64,000 nucleotides of DNA from Torreya grandis (GCA_037957365.1 JARHVA010004904.1:989001-1053000); one strand, 5' to 3'. Positions 25,401 to 37,690 are shown, counted from the first letter of the stretch. Program-made: numbers and translations. Notes: a model not told the origin generated them from the letters alone.

Positions 25401-27022
25401 TTTTGGATATGTCAGTGGTGAGGGATAAGGCATTTGGCCTTTCTCAAAGGTCACTTTGGGCCATGTGGTAGATGTGGGGCTTTCAACCAATCTTTTCTTT
25501 GAGTGAGTGTAGTAGTCTAATTGAACCTGCAGGCCTCTATACATGAGAACTTTGCTCATGTAGACTGCATCTTCACTTTCAACCCATGAGAATAGTGCAT
25601 GTTCTAGGGCTATTTCTTCTTCTTGTTTTAGGGACATCCCTTGCATTTTCACCATCAAGACTACATTCTTAATCCTCAAAGATTGGTATGTGTAGGTTGA
25701 ATCAAGGGTATTCCCTTATCATCATTATTTGAAAACCTTCTATTATAGGTTACCCCTTAGATAGTTTTGAGGTCCATGAGCATCATTATAAGGAAATCAC
25801 CATGAATTAGAGTCATCTACCAAGTTGTTTTGGCCAGCAACTAGCTCTATATTTGTATTAGGTGATACTGTATATAAGGGGTCAGGTGTCACAACTATTT
25901 AGTTCATGGGTCGCATCTAGTGATTCAGCACTTCATGATTTAGATCTTGATGGTTTGGCATTTATCTTTCTTGGTACTCATTTTATTGCTATGGTGATCT
26001 CCTTTCTTGGTAGTTATTGAAAGGGGGTTTTGGAGGCATAACCTACTGCCTTTTGAGATTGATTATCTCATTAAATAAGTTTCACAAAATACTCTTCATA
26101 TCATTCATCTCCACAATCAGGGAGGATTGAAAGGATGTGCTTGCTTGAGTGGGTAGATATACATATATAGAAGGTGAGGTTACTAAAGTACTTAGGGATT
26201 ATTCTTATATAGTCATTAATATCTATGAGAACATTGGCATTGATAGATGTGGAGGTAGCTTTCCTGCATCTATCAAATTGTTTTTAGCCCTTACTACCAC
26301 ATCATAAGCATATGGAAACGTCTTGCCTTTGAATGATTGAATCATAACCATAATATCTAAGTTAAAGGAATTGAAGTATAAAATAATAGCCATGCCTATA
26401 GGTGGTCAAGCCACTATTGGGATCCTTTGCTAGGTTTTTTCAAACCTAGTGTTGAAATTGACAACAATTTCTTGTGGGCCTCTCTTGATGGTTATTAGTT
26501 ACTAGAGGATGGGATGTCTGATCTATTTTTTCATTGAATCACTCAAATAATTTATCACCTAGGTCATCCCAAGTGTTGATGGATTTGGATGGAAAATATT
26601 GGTACCAATCAAGAGCCCATCTTTTGAAATATGCCACTAGTAACCTTAAGGCTATATTTTGTGCATTGACATAGTGCACAATGCACATGTTTGTAAAATA
26701 TTGGATATATTCTATTAAAGTGTTGAAATAATCTTTTGAGAAATTGTGGAGTGCCTTCAAGGAATTTTTAGGAATGGGGTCCCACATAGCTGGGAGCGTT
26801 AGAGGGATAAGTGGGCTGCCACTATCTTATGATATGAAGTTCTTTGGCAGGCCTTGAATAGTTTTTTATTGCCACTAAGTAGCACTCAACCCTATGGCCT
26901 TTGGTGAATTGAAGATCCTAGAAGTGGTGTTATTAGGCTTAGATTTTTTTATTATCAATGACTTTGTTATAGGACTTTGGTTCATAAACTTGGGCTCCTA
27001 GTCAGGTAGACTAGTAGATCTA
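25398..27022 (-). pseudogene. gag: Element D gag
   Basis: The frame runs from next to the primer site leftward. Recognisable part: WDPIPKNSLKALHNFSKDY...VAYFKRWALDWYQYFPSKSI...WDDLGDKLFE (26787-26539), the classic Ty3/gypsy gag core in which a W-aW-x2-LP-SI-tWddL pattern is expected. Further on come a Gln/Pro-rich stretch and a segment with EEEIALEHALFSWVESEDAV (~25620) that precedes protease in this lineage. No clear CCHC knuckle is seen. An in-frame ATG at 27036 overlaps the putative primer site and is probably not the true start. Several stops are present. Confidence 0.75.
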
Positions 27023-27040
27023 GTCCCACCAGGCATGCTA
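27023..27040 (-). promoter_or_regulatory. Putative primer-binding site of element D
   Basis: The minus strand reads TAGCATGCCTGGTGGGAC, 12 nt after the LTR end. It matches the element A site TGGCACGCCTGGTGAGAC apart from transitions; the leading TGG has become TAG. Confidence 0.5.
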
Positions 27041-27052
27041 TAAAAGAAAAAT

Positions 27053-28383
27053 TATTGATGCCTAAAACTCTCACATTAGATTTAACAACCTCCTATGGAA
27101 AAATTGATAGGTGTGGGACCAAATTAAAATATGTAAAGCATGAATTAACATCTATAAGGCAAGAAAATATAAAAACTATAAAAGTAGAGAAAATAAATGA
27201 CAATCAGAGATAACTTTCCACTTAAATTAGCACAGAATACCACATCCTCTTCATTATTAGGTGGAGAATAGAATGTAGAAGGCCATCGAGGACATATACA
27301 AAATGTCTAATCACACTCATGAGGGGCACCTATTAAAGTCAAATAATGAGAAAATGATAACTACTATCACTTCTATTCTATTACAAAGGGATGTTCACAA
27401 AAGTATTAAAAATTAATAAAATGATAACCAACCCCTTTTAAAAGGGATGAGCCTAGAATATATAGGTGAGACAGCCTCTTATGGGAATGACACTTGGAAA
27501 TCCTAGCACTCATGCCCATGATGATGCCATTATAATTGATTGATGGACTCGAGCTTATGAGTACATTTAGTCTCCAAATCTTAGATATTACACGATTAAT
27601 TTGTCTTGTTAAGGCCATGACACTCAGGAGGGGCATACTGATGCCACATGTATATCTTTATATCTTTTTTAGATATGTCATTGGGGATAGGGATCCACTT
27701 GACTTGGTCAATGGTCTAACTCCTTTATCTGATAGGAAAGCCTTGGCCTTTAAAAAAATGCCACCATGCTATGTGGAAAGACTCATTTCCTTCTTTTTAT
27801 AATCATATGGTAGGTCCCTTTCTTTTTTCGACTGGCCAATGACGTAAATCCAAAGTTTGATAGACCAAAACTACTCATGGATAAGTGTGAGGATGACACA
27901 TGTCAAGTTAGTGCTTCTCTAGGGAAAATGGTCACTTCTTTGGAAAGGTTGAGTATGGGGACACCACATGTAAATAAAATGCTCCTCCTGAGGGAAGTTA
28001 GGTATTTTTGTAAAATTGAGCACGAGTGCACCATGTGTTAAAACTACATTCACCAATAAATGGTTTGGTGGGCCCCACTAATTCATCCATTAGTTAATGG
28101 CACTATCCAAAGGTCTAACCAAAATGAACCATCCTCTAATGAGAATTGGGCCACCACATATCGAGCTCATGCTACACTAGAGGGAAATAATAGCTTCTTT
28201 GGGTCGAAGAGGCATTGTACTGACACACGAGGGAAAATGGAAGGAGATCTATACTTAGACAAAATTTGCAAAAAAGATATTGGGAAGGAAGAGGCTAAAG
28301 GAAGAACCACATAAGGTGTTGAACAAGCCTAAGGTAAAAGGGTTGACTACTTCAAAATGAGAAAATGTGGATTTTGATCCACA
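27053..28383 (-). repeat. 5' LTR of element D
   Basis: 1331 bp partner of 14968-16490. Its outer end reads GATCCACA. The inner terminal TG has become TA. Confidence 0.88.
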
Positions 28384-28388
28384 ACTCG
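28384..28388. repeat. Right target-site duplication of D (ACTCG)
   Basis: Pairs with GCTCG at 14963-14967 with one transition difference. Confidence 0.8.
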
Positions 28389-28620
28389 CAAGTGGTCTAC
28401 TTTCTTGAACAACTCTTTTAGCTTTGTCCACATTTTATATGGAAAATCACACCCATCAAAATGAAATAAGAGACTGTCACTCACATAACTCCCATTCAAG
28501 CCCATACATTCTTCAAACTTAGATTGATGCTAATTTTGTTTAATTATCTTGTAAATTGTAGTTGTGTTTCATTCATTAGGGACCACAATATTTTGTGCTT
28601 AATGATTGTCTCTATTCTAG
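28389..28620 (-). pseudogene. gag: Element C gag, N-terminal piece
   Basis: The minus strand reads, across small frame shifts, LLFHFDGCDFPYKMWTKLKEL FKKVDHL split here by D (~28480-28390). This is the copia gag pattern in which a short D-x-P-x(4)-W-x-x-L-x-x-L stretch precedes the helix that continues at ~14955 on the other side of D. Upstream of ~28600 gag is no longer recognisable. Confidence 0.7.
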
Positions 28621-29276
28621 GTCTCTATGTGTGGTAATTGTGTGTAGTCAAAGACTCACAATGATCAATTTTAGATGTAAATTTCATGCCAAATAATCAC
28701 CAAGGGCATAAAAAATACAAAGGATACACTAAAATTAGCACCAAGACAACTCCTCCATTTTTGTGCACCAAGACAACTCCCCTAAAATTGTATTATAGGA
28801 CCCCCCAAATTTTGGAACTTTATAAAATAGTGCATATTTATAATTTAATGACACCAATGGGTAGATAATAGAAAATCATGCACTTTTTTTTGAAATAGAA
28901 CTCAATTTTGAGTTACGGTTCAAAAGTTATAAGCTTTACGATTTGTCATGAAAATGGATCAAAACAACTAAAAAACACTATAAACTAAAATTATTGACTA
29001 AATTAAAAACAAATATAGTCATCCAACCACTCTTTGAAAATAAAATTTTGCCATATAATTAAAAAATTCAACCAAATGGGAAAATAGTCTTTATGATTAC
29101 CTCAGTATATGTGCAAGCAAGTTTTAATTCCTTTTTTTTAAAAATATACAACTTAATAAAGAAAAATAATTAATTTCTATGGACACTTAAAACTAGCCAC
29201 CAATAACCTCCAATTAGGATTTTGACCAGTTTTTATCAAAAATGTACAATTTGGCATAAAAACACTAAAACACTCT
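28621..29276. other. Intergenic remnant inside element C
   Basis: AT-rich, no ORF of note. CACCAAGACAACTCC occurs twice ~30 bp apart near 28740-28780. I see no other structure. Confidence 0.5.
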
Positions 29277-31861
29277 AAATGATTTGAACCTGTCATATTC
29301 AAATGTCAATTTTGGCCAGAGTATCATTAAATGAGGCAATGCAATTTATGAAGATGCTAAATTTGATTAGATCATTTCAAGTCAAAATGACATTTTCACA
29401 CCTAGGTGCTCTGGATTGCTCTTTTTTGCTAATTTTCTTACATGAGACATGTGCCTTTGTTATTTTGTGTTGGAAATGTTCTAAATGCAATAAAAAATCC
29501 AATACATCTAACATCACCTTCAAATTCCAATCCAGTCAAATTTTGAGCCAATAATATGACATTCTGACCAATTTGATTAATTTGTGCACCAATTGCTAAG
29601 ATTTGTATCAAAATTGATAAATCATGATTAATGCTAATCAATATGAATTAAGAAATTAAGTTAATTTTCCTATTGAATAATTCTTTTTGAAAATTGATAT
29701 TGAATGACTGCATCATCAAATGACATCATTTCTATGTGGTGGCATCCACAAGCCATAAATGCATAAAATATCAATATTAAACCCTCTCATGCCTCATCAA
29801 TGCCTCCCATGTCTCATAAATGCCCCTTCTTCCCAAATAATGATGAGGGTATTTATGGATTTTATTTTCATAATTAGATTAATTCATGGCCACACATCTT
29901 CATCTTGAGATGGATGGTCATGGTTGATCGAATCCTTTTTGAAAAATCTATAAATTGGAGGCCTCAGAACCATAATTTTAAGTTTGGATGGTGAAAAGTT
30001 ATAATTCTTAAATCATTCCAAAATCATTTCATCTTAGTGTTATAATGCCTAATTATTTAGCCAATCCAAGCCAAAACCAAAGGTGCCAAGAGGAGATGAA
30101 GGTAGCCATACTCCATTGAAGATCTCTTGAATCACAAGCCGAGCAAGCCAAACAAGGATCCTTTTGGAGAAATCAAGGATTTGGTAAGAAATTTGTGTTT
30201 TGTGTTTATATCTCATTTATTTTCATTTTTTAATTGTGTTTTCAAATGTTATTTTCTCACTAAGCTCCCCATAGTGACTAGGCCTAGAGATGTTATGCTA
30301 TTTAATGTGTTTCTTTCATTTTGTTTTCATTTTGGAGCTAACATGATACTAATGATCCTATCTTGAGTCAAATTCCTATATCACATAATGGTACACCTAG
30401 AATTTGACTCAAGAGAGTATGGTTAGTATCGTGTTAGCTCCAAAATGAAAACAAAATGAAAGAAACACACTAGCATAACAACTCTAGGCCTAGTCACTAG
30501 GGGTAGCTTAGTGAGGAAAAACCATTTGAAAACATAACTAAAAAATAGAAATAAATGAGAGATATGAACACAAAACACAAATTTTTTACCAAATCCTTGA
30601 TTTCTCCTAAGGCTCCTTTTGTTTTCTTGTTTTGTGCTTCAAGAGATCTTCTTCAATGTAGTGTGGCTACCTTCATCTCCTCTTAGCACCTTTGGCTTTG
30701 GCTTGGCTCAATAATTTGGAATTATAACACTAAGATGAAATTATTTTAGAATGATTTAAGCATTATAACTTTTCACTATCCAAGCTTCAAATTATGGTTG
30801 GGAGGTCTCCTATTTATAGATTTTTCAAAAGGGATTAAATCAACCATGATCATCCATCTCAAGATGAAGATGTGTGGCCATGACTTAATCTAATTGTGCA
30901 AATAAAATTTATAAATACCCTCATCATGATTTGGGAAGAAGGGGAATTTATGAGGCATGAGAGGCATTGATGAGGCATGGGAATGCTTAATCTTGATATT
31001 TTATGCATTTATGGCTTGTGGATGCCACCCCATATAAATGATATAATTTGATGATAGAGTTATTAAAAATCAATTTCCCAAAATAAATATTCAACAGGTT
31101 TCATATAAAATTAACCTAAGCTCTTAATTCATATTGATTAGCCTTAAATATGATTTATCAATTTTGATGTAAATTTTGGTAATTGGTCCAGAAATTAATC
31201 AAATTGGTTAGAATGTCATATTATTGGCTCAAATTTTTATTAGATTGGAATTGGAAGGCAATATTAGATGTGTTGGATCCATTATCCCATTTAGGATGTT
31301 ATTGACACAAAATAACAAAGGCATGTGTTTTATGCAAGAAAATTAGTAAAAAAGAGAAATACAAAACACCTAGGTATAAAATTGTCATTTTGACTTGAAA
31401 TTATATGATCAAAGTTAGATACTTAATAAATTGCATTGGCTCATTTAATTTTAATCTAGCCAAAATTGACACTTGAATATGACAAGTTCACATCATTGCA
31501 TTTTAGTGTTATAATTCCAAATTATTGAGCCAATCCAAGCCAAAGCTAAAGGTGCGAAGAGGTGATGAAGGTATCCACATTCCATTGAATAAGATGTCTT
31601 GAAGCACAAGCTAATTAAGTCAAAGAAGGATCCTTTTAGAGCAATCAAGGATTTGGTAAGAAATTTGTGTTTTATGTTCTTATCTCTCATTTCTTTCCAT
31701 TTTTTAGTTATGTTTTCAAATGGTTTTTCCTCATTACGCTTCCACTGGTGGCTAGGCCTAGATATGTTATTCTAGTTAGTGTGTTTCAATCATTTTGTTT
31801 TCATTTTAGAACTAACACGATACTAACCATCCTCTCTTAAGTCAAATTCATAGATCACAAT
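29277..31861. repeat. Three-unit inverted/direct repeat block (long hairpin potential)
   Basis: Unit a (29277-30389, forward), unit b (30396-31500, reverse) and unit c (31492-31861, forward, only the last third). Unit a pairs with b over ~1.1 kb: CAAGGATTTGGTAAGAAATTTGTGTTTTGTG (30170s) faces its complement at ~30580, and GAGTCAAATTC / GAATTTGACTC closes the stem around a ~20-nt loop near 30385. Unit c repeats 30020-30389 directly after b. Identity looks lower than between LTRs of a single young insertion. No transposase or TG...CA border is clear. The block lies between the leader and gag of C, so it inserted into or formed within C. Confidence 0.8.
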
Positions 31862-32862
31862 TTTTAGCTATGTTTTTTCTCACTTAGTAGAGAGATGAGT
31901 TTTCCAGGAACCTCCAAGACTTGTGAAAGAGAGGTCAATTTCAATTTAATAAAAAAAGGTTCAAATCATAAATCATCTTGGAGTGTCATTCAATACTAAA
32001 TCAAAAATAAATAATGATGCAACCCTTTAAAGGTAGTGTGTTGATCTGGAAGGTGGAAATTTTCAATGCAATAGAGAGAATAAGAACAAAACACCTCTTG
32101 TTTGTTGGCAATGAGTAGTCAAAATCTAACATATTCCACTTTAGACCCCCTCTAATGCTCCATATTTCCCATGTAATTTTAATACGGTAGTTCTTTGACC
32201 ACAAAAAAGGGCATAGGCCTAAAAAAATAATATTGGAGTTCAACACATTAGGAATGGCTTTTAGCAAAATTTTAGTGCTAAAGAAAATAAGATAGAAAAG
32301 GTGTAAATCCCATGCTCCACCAAAACAAAGGTCAAACCAATCCAATGCCTTCTTTTCTTCCTTCCAACTTAGCCTCTTCCTCCTTCCAATGCAACAGTTC
32401 AAAATTACAATGCCTCTCCTTGAATTCTTTTCACATGGCTGATGAAAAAATAACATGTAGCAGATCTCCTTCATGGCCTCTAGGGTAGAATGTGTCTAAG
32501 AAAGGATAAATTTTTCTAAGTTCTAACATAAAAAACAATGTAGCATCAAAAAAAAATTCCCAACCCTCCTTTATCTAATGCCTCAGTTCCACCGCTCCTC
32601 TCTTCAACACCTCAACAACCCTCTTTGGTGGTAGATTTATTGGGAAAAAAAAGGATGCCAAACCAATGATATCAATGTTCCACTTCAGATTATATAAAAA
32701 AGGAAAGAAAACATAACTAGAAAACAAAACTCGATAAAACATTAGCAAGAAGGATTCCAATGTCCATATAGCATGCAGATCTAGAAATAGAATGTTGAGG
32801 ATGGAAAAAGAATAATATTGTCTAAAAATTACAAGCTTAAGAGGATGGTTGAAACTCTCAAG
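31862..32862 (-). other. 5' leader region of element C
   Basis: Between the repeat block and the primer site. Minus-strand open stretches of 157 codons (32474-32001) and 106 codons (32895-32575, which starts inside the LTR) do not resemble gag or any family I know. They are probably leader sequence, or a foreign fragment, rather than genes. Confidence 0.4.
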
Positions 32863-32874
32863 GCTCTTATACCA
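32863..32874 (-). promoter_or_regulatory. Primer-binding site of C (tRNA-iMet type)
   Basis: The minus strand reads TGGTATAAGAGC directly after the 5' LTR. It is one base from the copia iMet consensus TGGTATCAGAGC. Confidence 0.9.
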
Positions 32875-33188
32875 TGTTAGGAATGGTAAAAACATTACAT
32901 GAAGGCAAGATCTAAAGATTTATCAACAATAACATCATAAATGTAACTACAAACAAATGAAATGCAACACAAAGCAAATAAAATGATTATTCAGACTATG
33001 AGATAATGATATAATGAGATATTAGTATAAAGTTAAGAACTTGCTTATATAGGCAATGATAAATACTAATCTATCTATTATAACTAATTTGGGATAAATC
33101 CTCATATAGGACAAACCCATTATAAGTTAAAATAGCTAGCTAATATACTAAAAGCCATGAGTAAACACATGGAATACATACTATAACA
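32875..33188 (-). repeat. 5' LTR of element C
   Basis: 314 bp, TG...CA ends, partner of 11674-11979. A TATA-like box on the minus strand lies at 33044-33052. Confidence 0.92.
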
Positions 33189-33193
33189 ATACA
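33189..33193. repeat. Right target-site duplication of C (ATACA)
   Basis: Exact match to 11669-11673. Confidence 0.92.
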
Positions 33194-34299
33194 TTGCGTC
33201 ATCACAAAAAGAAAACAAATACCCTAAAACTATGGGGGTACACCACAAACCAAGCCCATCAAGATGTTAATGGATAAAATGACAAATTTAGAGACATCCA
33301 TTTCTGGATCTCATAACATTTTATCTTATGACCAAATTTGTAATGAACCTATTCACCCTTCTATACTGATTCATCCTTACCCATCTCAATGAGAACTTCT
33401 TAAATTTATGAAGTTCCAAAGTAAGGAGGATTCCTAACAACATTTAAGATAATTTAAGCATGCGTGTGATATTATCTCCTATTATGATGCTCTTTTACTT
33501 CAAACCTTCCCCATGTCTTTAGCAAGATCTATTTTGGATTGGTATAGTTTCATCTCTAGACACTCCCTCTTTTCCTTCACCCAACTCAAGAAAACTTTCT
33601 TGGATCATTTCTCCATAAACATTTCCAAGAAAGTATCCATAACCAAATTGTATTATATTTTCCAATTTTAGGATGAATCCATTACAAATTTTGTTCCTCG
33701 ATGAAGGGGGTTAATCAACCAATGTTACTTCTCCCTAACTCAAGAAAAATTAATTGAAATTTTCTCTAGTGCATGTACCAAACACATTTCATCTACCTTA
33801 CATGTTCAAACATTCCATACCTTTGATGAAGAATTTACCATGGCAAGGAAATTGGAAATTTGAGAGATTGTAGAAGGCAAACTAAATCTTATAAATAAGA
33901 ATGCCAACTTTAATCCTACCAAAACTTCCTCCAAAACACCCCATGCCCAAAGGATCAACCAATGTAGTTTTCCTTAATATGACTCCTCCTCTGGTGGTAA
34001 ACCCTTCAAACCCATCCGCATCTTCAAATCAAAACCAAAATCAAAAACCTCAAAATTATTTTGTTCAAAAATAATACACTCCACTAAGAGAGTCTTATGA
34101 TTTAATTTTGGAAAAATTATTGAGATCATCAACAATCCAACTTCCACAAATTAAACCCCCTCAATAATTTGACTCATCTCATCATATACCAAGTTGGTAT
34201 AAGGATAACAAGTTTTAAAACTACCATCACATCATTAGACACATTATTGATAGATGCAAGACCTTTAAAAACATATTTCAAGACTTGATTGATAGAGGT
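33194..34299 (+). pseudogene. gag: Element A gag, core and zinc-knuckle-like segment
   Basis: Continues the gag frame left at 11668. The core at ~33480-33620 reads ...MSLARSILDWYSFISRHSLF SFTQLKKTFLDHFS, the Ty3/gypsy gag pattern, followed by a K-x-x-SIxxL-region and FVPRxRGLINQCY (~33700). Then come a basic, Ser/Pro-rich linker and, at the end, YHHIIRHIIDRCKTFKNIF (~34225-34280), a degenerate H/C knuckle typical of plant gypsy gag. Element B entered in the codons directly after IDRG; the frame resumes at 59455. A few stops are present, mostly TAG/TAA. Confidence 0.75.
34295..34299. repeat. Left target-site duplication of B (GAGGT)
   Basis: Pairs with TAGGT at 59450-59454: four of five bases identical. 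The surrounding gag frame is restored on removal. Confidence 0.75.
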
Positions 34300-35497
34300 T
34301 GTATGTAATTACAAATGCATCATGTCTAAAAATCAATCCTAACTCAGAGAAGATAAAACATACCTACACTTCTGATTGGGAACACATTTTTTAAGTGGTA
34401 GCATGACCAATATGGGGATCTACTAAACCTGGTTAGGGGATCTCTTATCACAATACACCATGCTAAAGAGGGTTCTAAAGCCTCTAATTTAACATAATTA
34501 TGAAATAACCCTAAGGGGGTCCTAGGTTTTGATATTTCACCTAAACTAATAACAAGTAAATTAAATTTAATCTAGTTCTCACCAAAGCTTGTGGCACAAA
34601 GTGGAGGTTATAAAAAGTAAAACTAAACATGCATACAAGACATATACTCACGTCAATGTATACATAATCCTAATACATGAAAGAGGAGCATAAATACATA
34701 TCTATCTACTCTTACACAAGGATAAATATAGTTAGGAATACTTACCTTTGAAGACTAACCTATCAAGCCTCAATCTCTCTCTTGGCCAAGGAGTTTTGTA
34801 AGAGGTTGTTGTGGTATGTAAGGATGACAAGGATAAATCAGCTTTAGGCTACACAACCTATAAATGCATCTAAAATATTGATCCACAAGACAAGATTTAT
34901 ATCTCTAAAGAAAGTATGGAACCCTAAGCTTTATTCCTCTAGTAAAATGGTTAATAATCAGATGTTCATTCACTCTTATTTATTATTTTGCTTCTTTTCA
35001 TCAGATGATAGAAATGAACTTGTATTTATAGGTAGACCTGACCCTAAACCCTTTTAAAAATCCTAGTAGATAAGGTTGACCCAGTTGACCTAGCATAGTT
35101 TTAGATAATAATTCACTGGGTCATGAGCTAGGTTGGCCAAAGGTCAACTAGCTCCTAAGTGAAAACTAGCTTGAAACTATACACGATTGACCTAGTTGCC
35201 AGTATAGTCAACTGACAAAATGGGATTTAGATGAGGAAAAGGAAGATAAAATGTATCAAATGCTTGGAATGGTTACAATAGAGAATAACAAGCTTATGAT
35301 TAATGGTTTTAGGATACAAGTGTGTAGATAACAAGTGTAAAAAGGGAAAACAATCTTGCAAAGCACTAATGGTTTACTCACCCCTTTCTCTGTGCACCCT
35401 TTAAGACATGCACTCAAAGAGATTGAGACTTGATGAGTTCCTAAAAGATATAAAGTGTCATTAATTGATAAAAGTTTGAAAATATTACATGTATACA
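34300..35497 (-). repeat. 3' LTR of element B
   Basis: 1198 bp, aligned throughout with 58294-59449, for example CATCATGTCTAAAAATCAATCCTAACTCAG against CATCATGTCTATAAATCAATCCTAACTCAG. It contains TTGAC-rich motifs (35068-35100, 35180-35215). Confidence 0.92.
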
Positions 35498-35499
35498 TA

Positions 35500-35512
35500 T
35501 GCCCCAGTCTAA
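35500..35512 (-). other. Polypurine tract of element B
   Basis: The minus strand reads AGACTGGGGCATA directly before the LTR start TGTATAC. This supports the minus orientation. Confidence 0.65.
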
Positions 35513-36760
35513 TCTCATGACATGTCATTTGAGTGTAACATGGGATGGTGCTTCAAGAAATAGAACATGATAACACATAACGTTGATGCTAAGTAAAGTG
35601 TAGTAAGTTGAAAAAAAAGATAAATGAAAGGATAATTGAAAAACACATACCTTTACTTAACTTAGTATTTTAGATAAATAAGTAGACTACAAGATAAGTG
35701 AAGGTGTCCAATGTTAAGAATACTAGGTGAACTTATAAAAGTTAGTGTAAAAAATAGCCAAAAATTAAAAAAATTGGAAGATAGGAATATAGTAGTGAAA
35801 ATGATTCTCTGCGTCATCACAAATCCAGAACATTTTATGGTTCAAAAAATGGATGATTAAAAAAAAATATAAAGGCAAAATAAAGAATCTATTAGAAAAT
35901 AATTGAAATATTTAAATTTTGAAAAGTTATTTTAAATAGGGTGAAAATGAAAGTCATTTGTCATTTTTGACTTGTGAAGGAAATAAAAAGATATCTAAGA
36001 GACCAAACAAGCTAGGATGGTGAGGAGATGACAGGCCAGGTGAGAGGGACCCCAGAGGTGGTAGCGGGTGTAGAATAGGTAGGCAACTAAGAATATTAAA
36101 CTTGTTTTTGAATATTTTAGTGATTTAAGTGTATTTTTAGAAATTTGTATTTTTAAGCATTTATAGATGTCAAAATGAAACCAAATCAGGTACTATGGGT
36201 AGGAAAAACTAATAGGGAAATGGGTTTGAAGGGTTTGGGGAAATAGCTACTAGAGGGTACTTATTTCAAAAAATTTAAGGGGTCGACAACAAAAATAACT
36301 GGGTCAACCCAATCGACATAGTGGGCTAAAAAATGATAAAATCCACATTGCCAACCTAGTAGGTATATGCTGACCCTATACATTTTGTAGACTTCTAATC
36401 TAGTAAAGTTTGATAACTATGTAGAAAATTCTAGTAGGATAATTCAATACTAAGGGGAGGAAAATAAGAGGGTTGACTTAGTTTTTAAAGTCAACTAGGC
36501 CAAAAATAGGGAAATTTTGCTCAAACTAGTTGGACCAAAGAATTAGAATAGTATAAAAATGCATGTAAGTGGTCGAAAGAGTGCTAAAATGACCAACTAA
36601 AGGTTAAGAGGGGTGATTAGGATAAAAATAGGTTAAAATGAATAAACTAAATTAATTTAGTCTTATTTTTTATTAATATTTTAAAAATAATGTATTTTGA
36701 CTATACATGACATGGAGGATCTAATACATCTTTTGTTGTTTCCTGATTGTAGGGGTGACT
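35513..36760. other. Element B region next to its 3' LTR
   Basis: No ORF of note. AT-rich, with paired TTGAC/GTCAA motifs at 36296-36318 and 36470-36515, as elsewhere in B. Confidence 0.45.
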
Positions 36761-36849
36761 AAGATTCTATCATTTGGTAGATGCATTGTGGCTACTAGAT
36801 CTATTGTAGCACCTATAAATAGAGTATAGGGCTAGATTGGTATCTATAG

Positions 36850-37690
36850 GCCTAAGATGTATAGCAAAGATGTGTAAGATACCATTGAGCTTAGATTTAT
36901 TAGTCATGTTCCTGGAATGATGGGAATGATTGACTAACACCTTCAATTAGGAGGTGGAGGGGATACTATAGAGGTGAAAATCACCCTAGAATATGTGCAT
37001 GCCATCCTAAGATTATCTATAGCAGGGAAATTTGTGACTATTGGGATACCTAATAGCAATGAGGAGAGGATAGCCTTAGTTGTATGGGCTACAAGCTAAA
37101 AGAGGATATACTCAAGCTGAAGGGTAAGCATGTTTGATGTGTATACCTCAAGTTCTAGATAATTGGAAAGATATGATAGGACTTGTGATAGCATAAGTGT
37201 TGTGCCACAAGTTAGACGTTAAGGTACCAATCTTCGTGATAGCGTTGATCTAGATGATATTGAAATATAAGGTTTTATATGACCTGGGATCTATCATCTA
37301 GGTATAGCTCGTATATGATATATATGGAGTATTGTCTAGAGGGTAAAATTCTATTAGATTGATCAAATTATTGATAACATGGATCTATGAGAGTTTCCCC
37401 ATGTATCAGCCAATTGGGTTGTCCCCATGCAATCAATGATAGGTCATCACAAGTATAGAGATGGAGATAGGATCAGATAGTAAAGGTTATGCCCCACATG
37501 CTAATTCTATATATAGTGAAATGAGTGGATATAGTATGGTATCCATATGGGCACATCATTACTACATGGCCTAGCTAGGACATAGTTGCACTAGTTTTGG
37601 CACAAATAGAGATGACAAGACATTATACTCGATGGATAAAAGCATATATGATGTCATGAATATAAGGGAAGATGGGCTTACCTCACCTAG
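36850..37690 (+). pseudogene. Antisense ORF in B resembling a plant mobile domain (PMD) protein
   Basis: The plus strand, opposite to B's gag, reads in broken frames: GMMGMIDxHLQLGGGGDTIEV (~36913-36980), KITLEYVHAILRLSIAGKFV (36977-37035), GIPNSNEERIALVVWAT (~37040-37095), then VLYDLGSIIxVxLVYDIYG (~37270-37330), LLITWIYESFPMYQPIG (~37367-37420) and RHYTRWIKAYMMS (~37620-37660). The order T-x-E-x-V-x-x-IL-x-L-x-I-x-G, then LGS-x-x-x-x-x-x-Y, then W-x-Y-E-x-FP-x-x-x-P, then R-Y-x-x-W is that of the plant mobile domain (aminotransferase-like, MAIN/MAIL1 family), which is known both in host genes and in transposons. Stops are mostly TAG. The C-terminal part appears to continue beyond array F. 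A chance resemblance is possible, since no search was run. Confidence 0.5.

Larger units (their letters stand above)
14968..28383 (-). mobile_element. Element D: Ty3/gypsy retrotransposon, minus strand, inside gag of C
   Basis: LTRs at both ends (TGTTGATGCC... to ...GATCCACA) and a GCTCG/ACTCG target duplication define 13.4 kb. On the minus strand the order is gag, protease/linker, extra RNase H, RT, RNase H, integrase, then a separate long ORF before the 3' LTR. RT before integrase makes it Ty3/gypsy. An extra RNase H and a long 3' region recall the Tat lineage. Excision of D plus one duplication restores the register of C's gag between ...FKKVDHL and MQLKLEL. Every ORF carries stops. Confidence 0.9.
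11674..33188 (-). mobile_element. Element C: Ty1/copia retrotransposon, minus strand, with nested inserts
   Basis: Two ~310-bp LTRs with TGTTAG...CTAACA termini flank the element, and a perfect 5-bp target duplication (ATACA) brackets it. A tRNA-iMet-type primer site abuts the right (5') LTR and a purine tract (minus strand) abuts the left (3') LTR, so transcription runs right to left. Order on the minus strand: 5' LTR, leader, gag, then a jump to pre-integrase/integrase, RT, RNase H, 3' LTR. Integrase lying before RT is the copia order. Gag is interrupted by element D, and a hairpin-forming repeat block separates the leader from gag. All coding parts carry stops. Confidence 0.92.

Noticed and set aside
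27020..27040. ATG at 27036 as the gag start of D
   Set aside because: It overlaps a string matching the primer-binding site of element A, only 16 nt from the LTR, so it is more likely the primer site than an initiator.
32001..32474. 157-codon minus-strand ORF as a gene
   Set aside because: Long for this window, but it has no recognisable motif and sits in the copia leader, so it is kept only as leader annotation.
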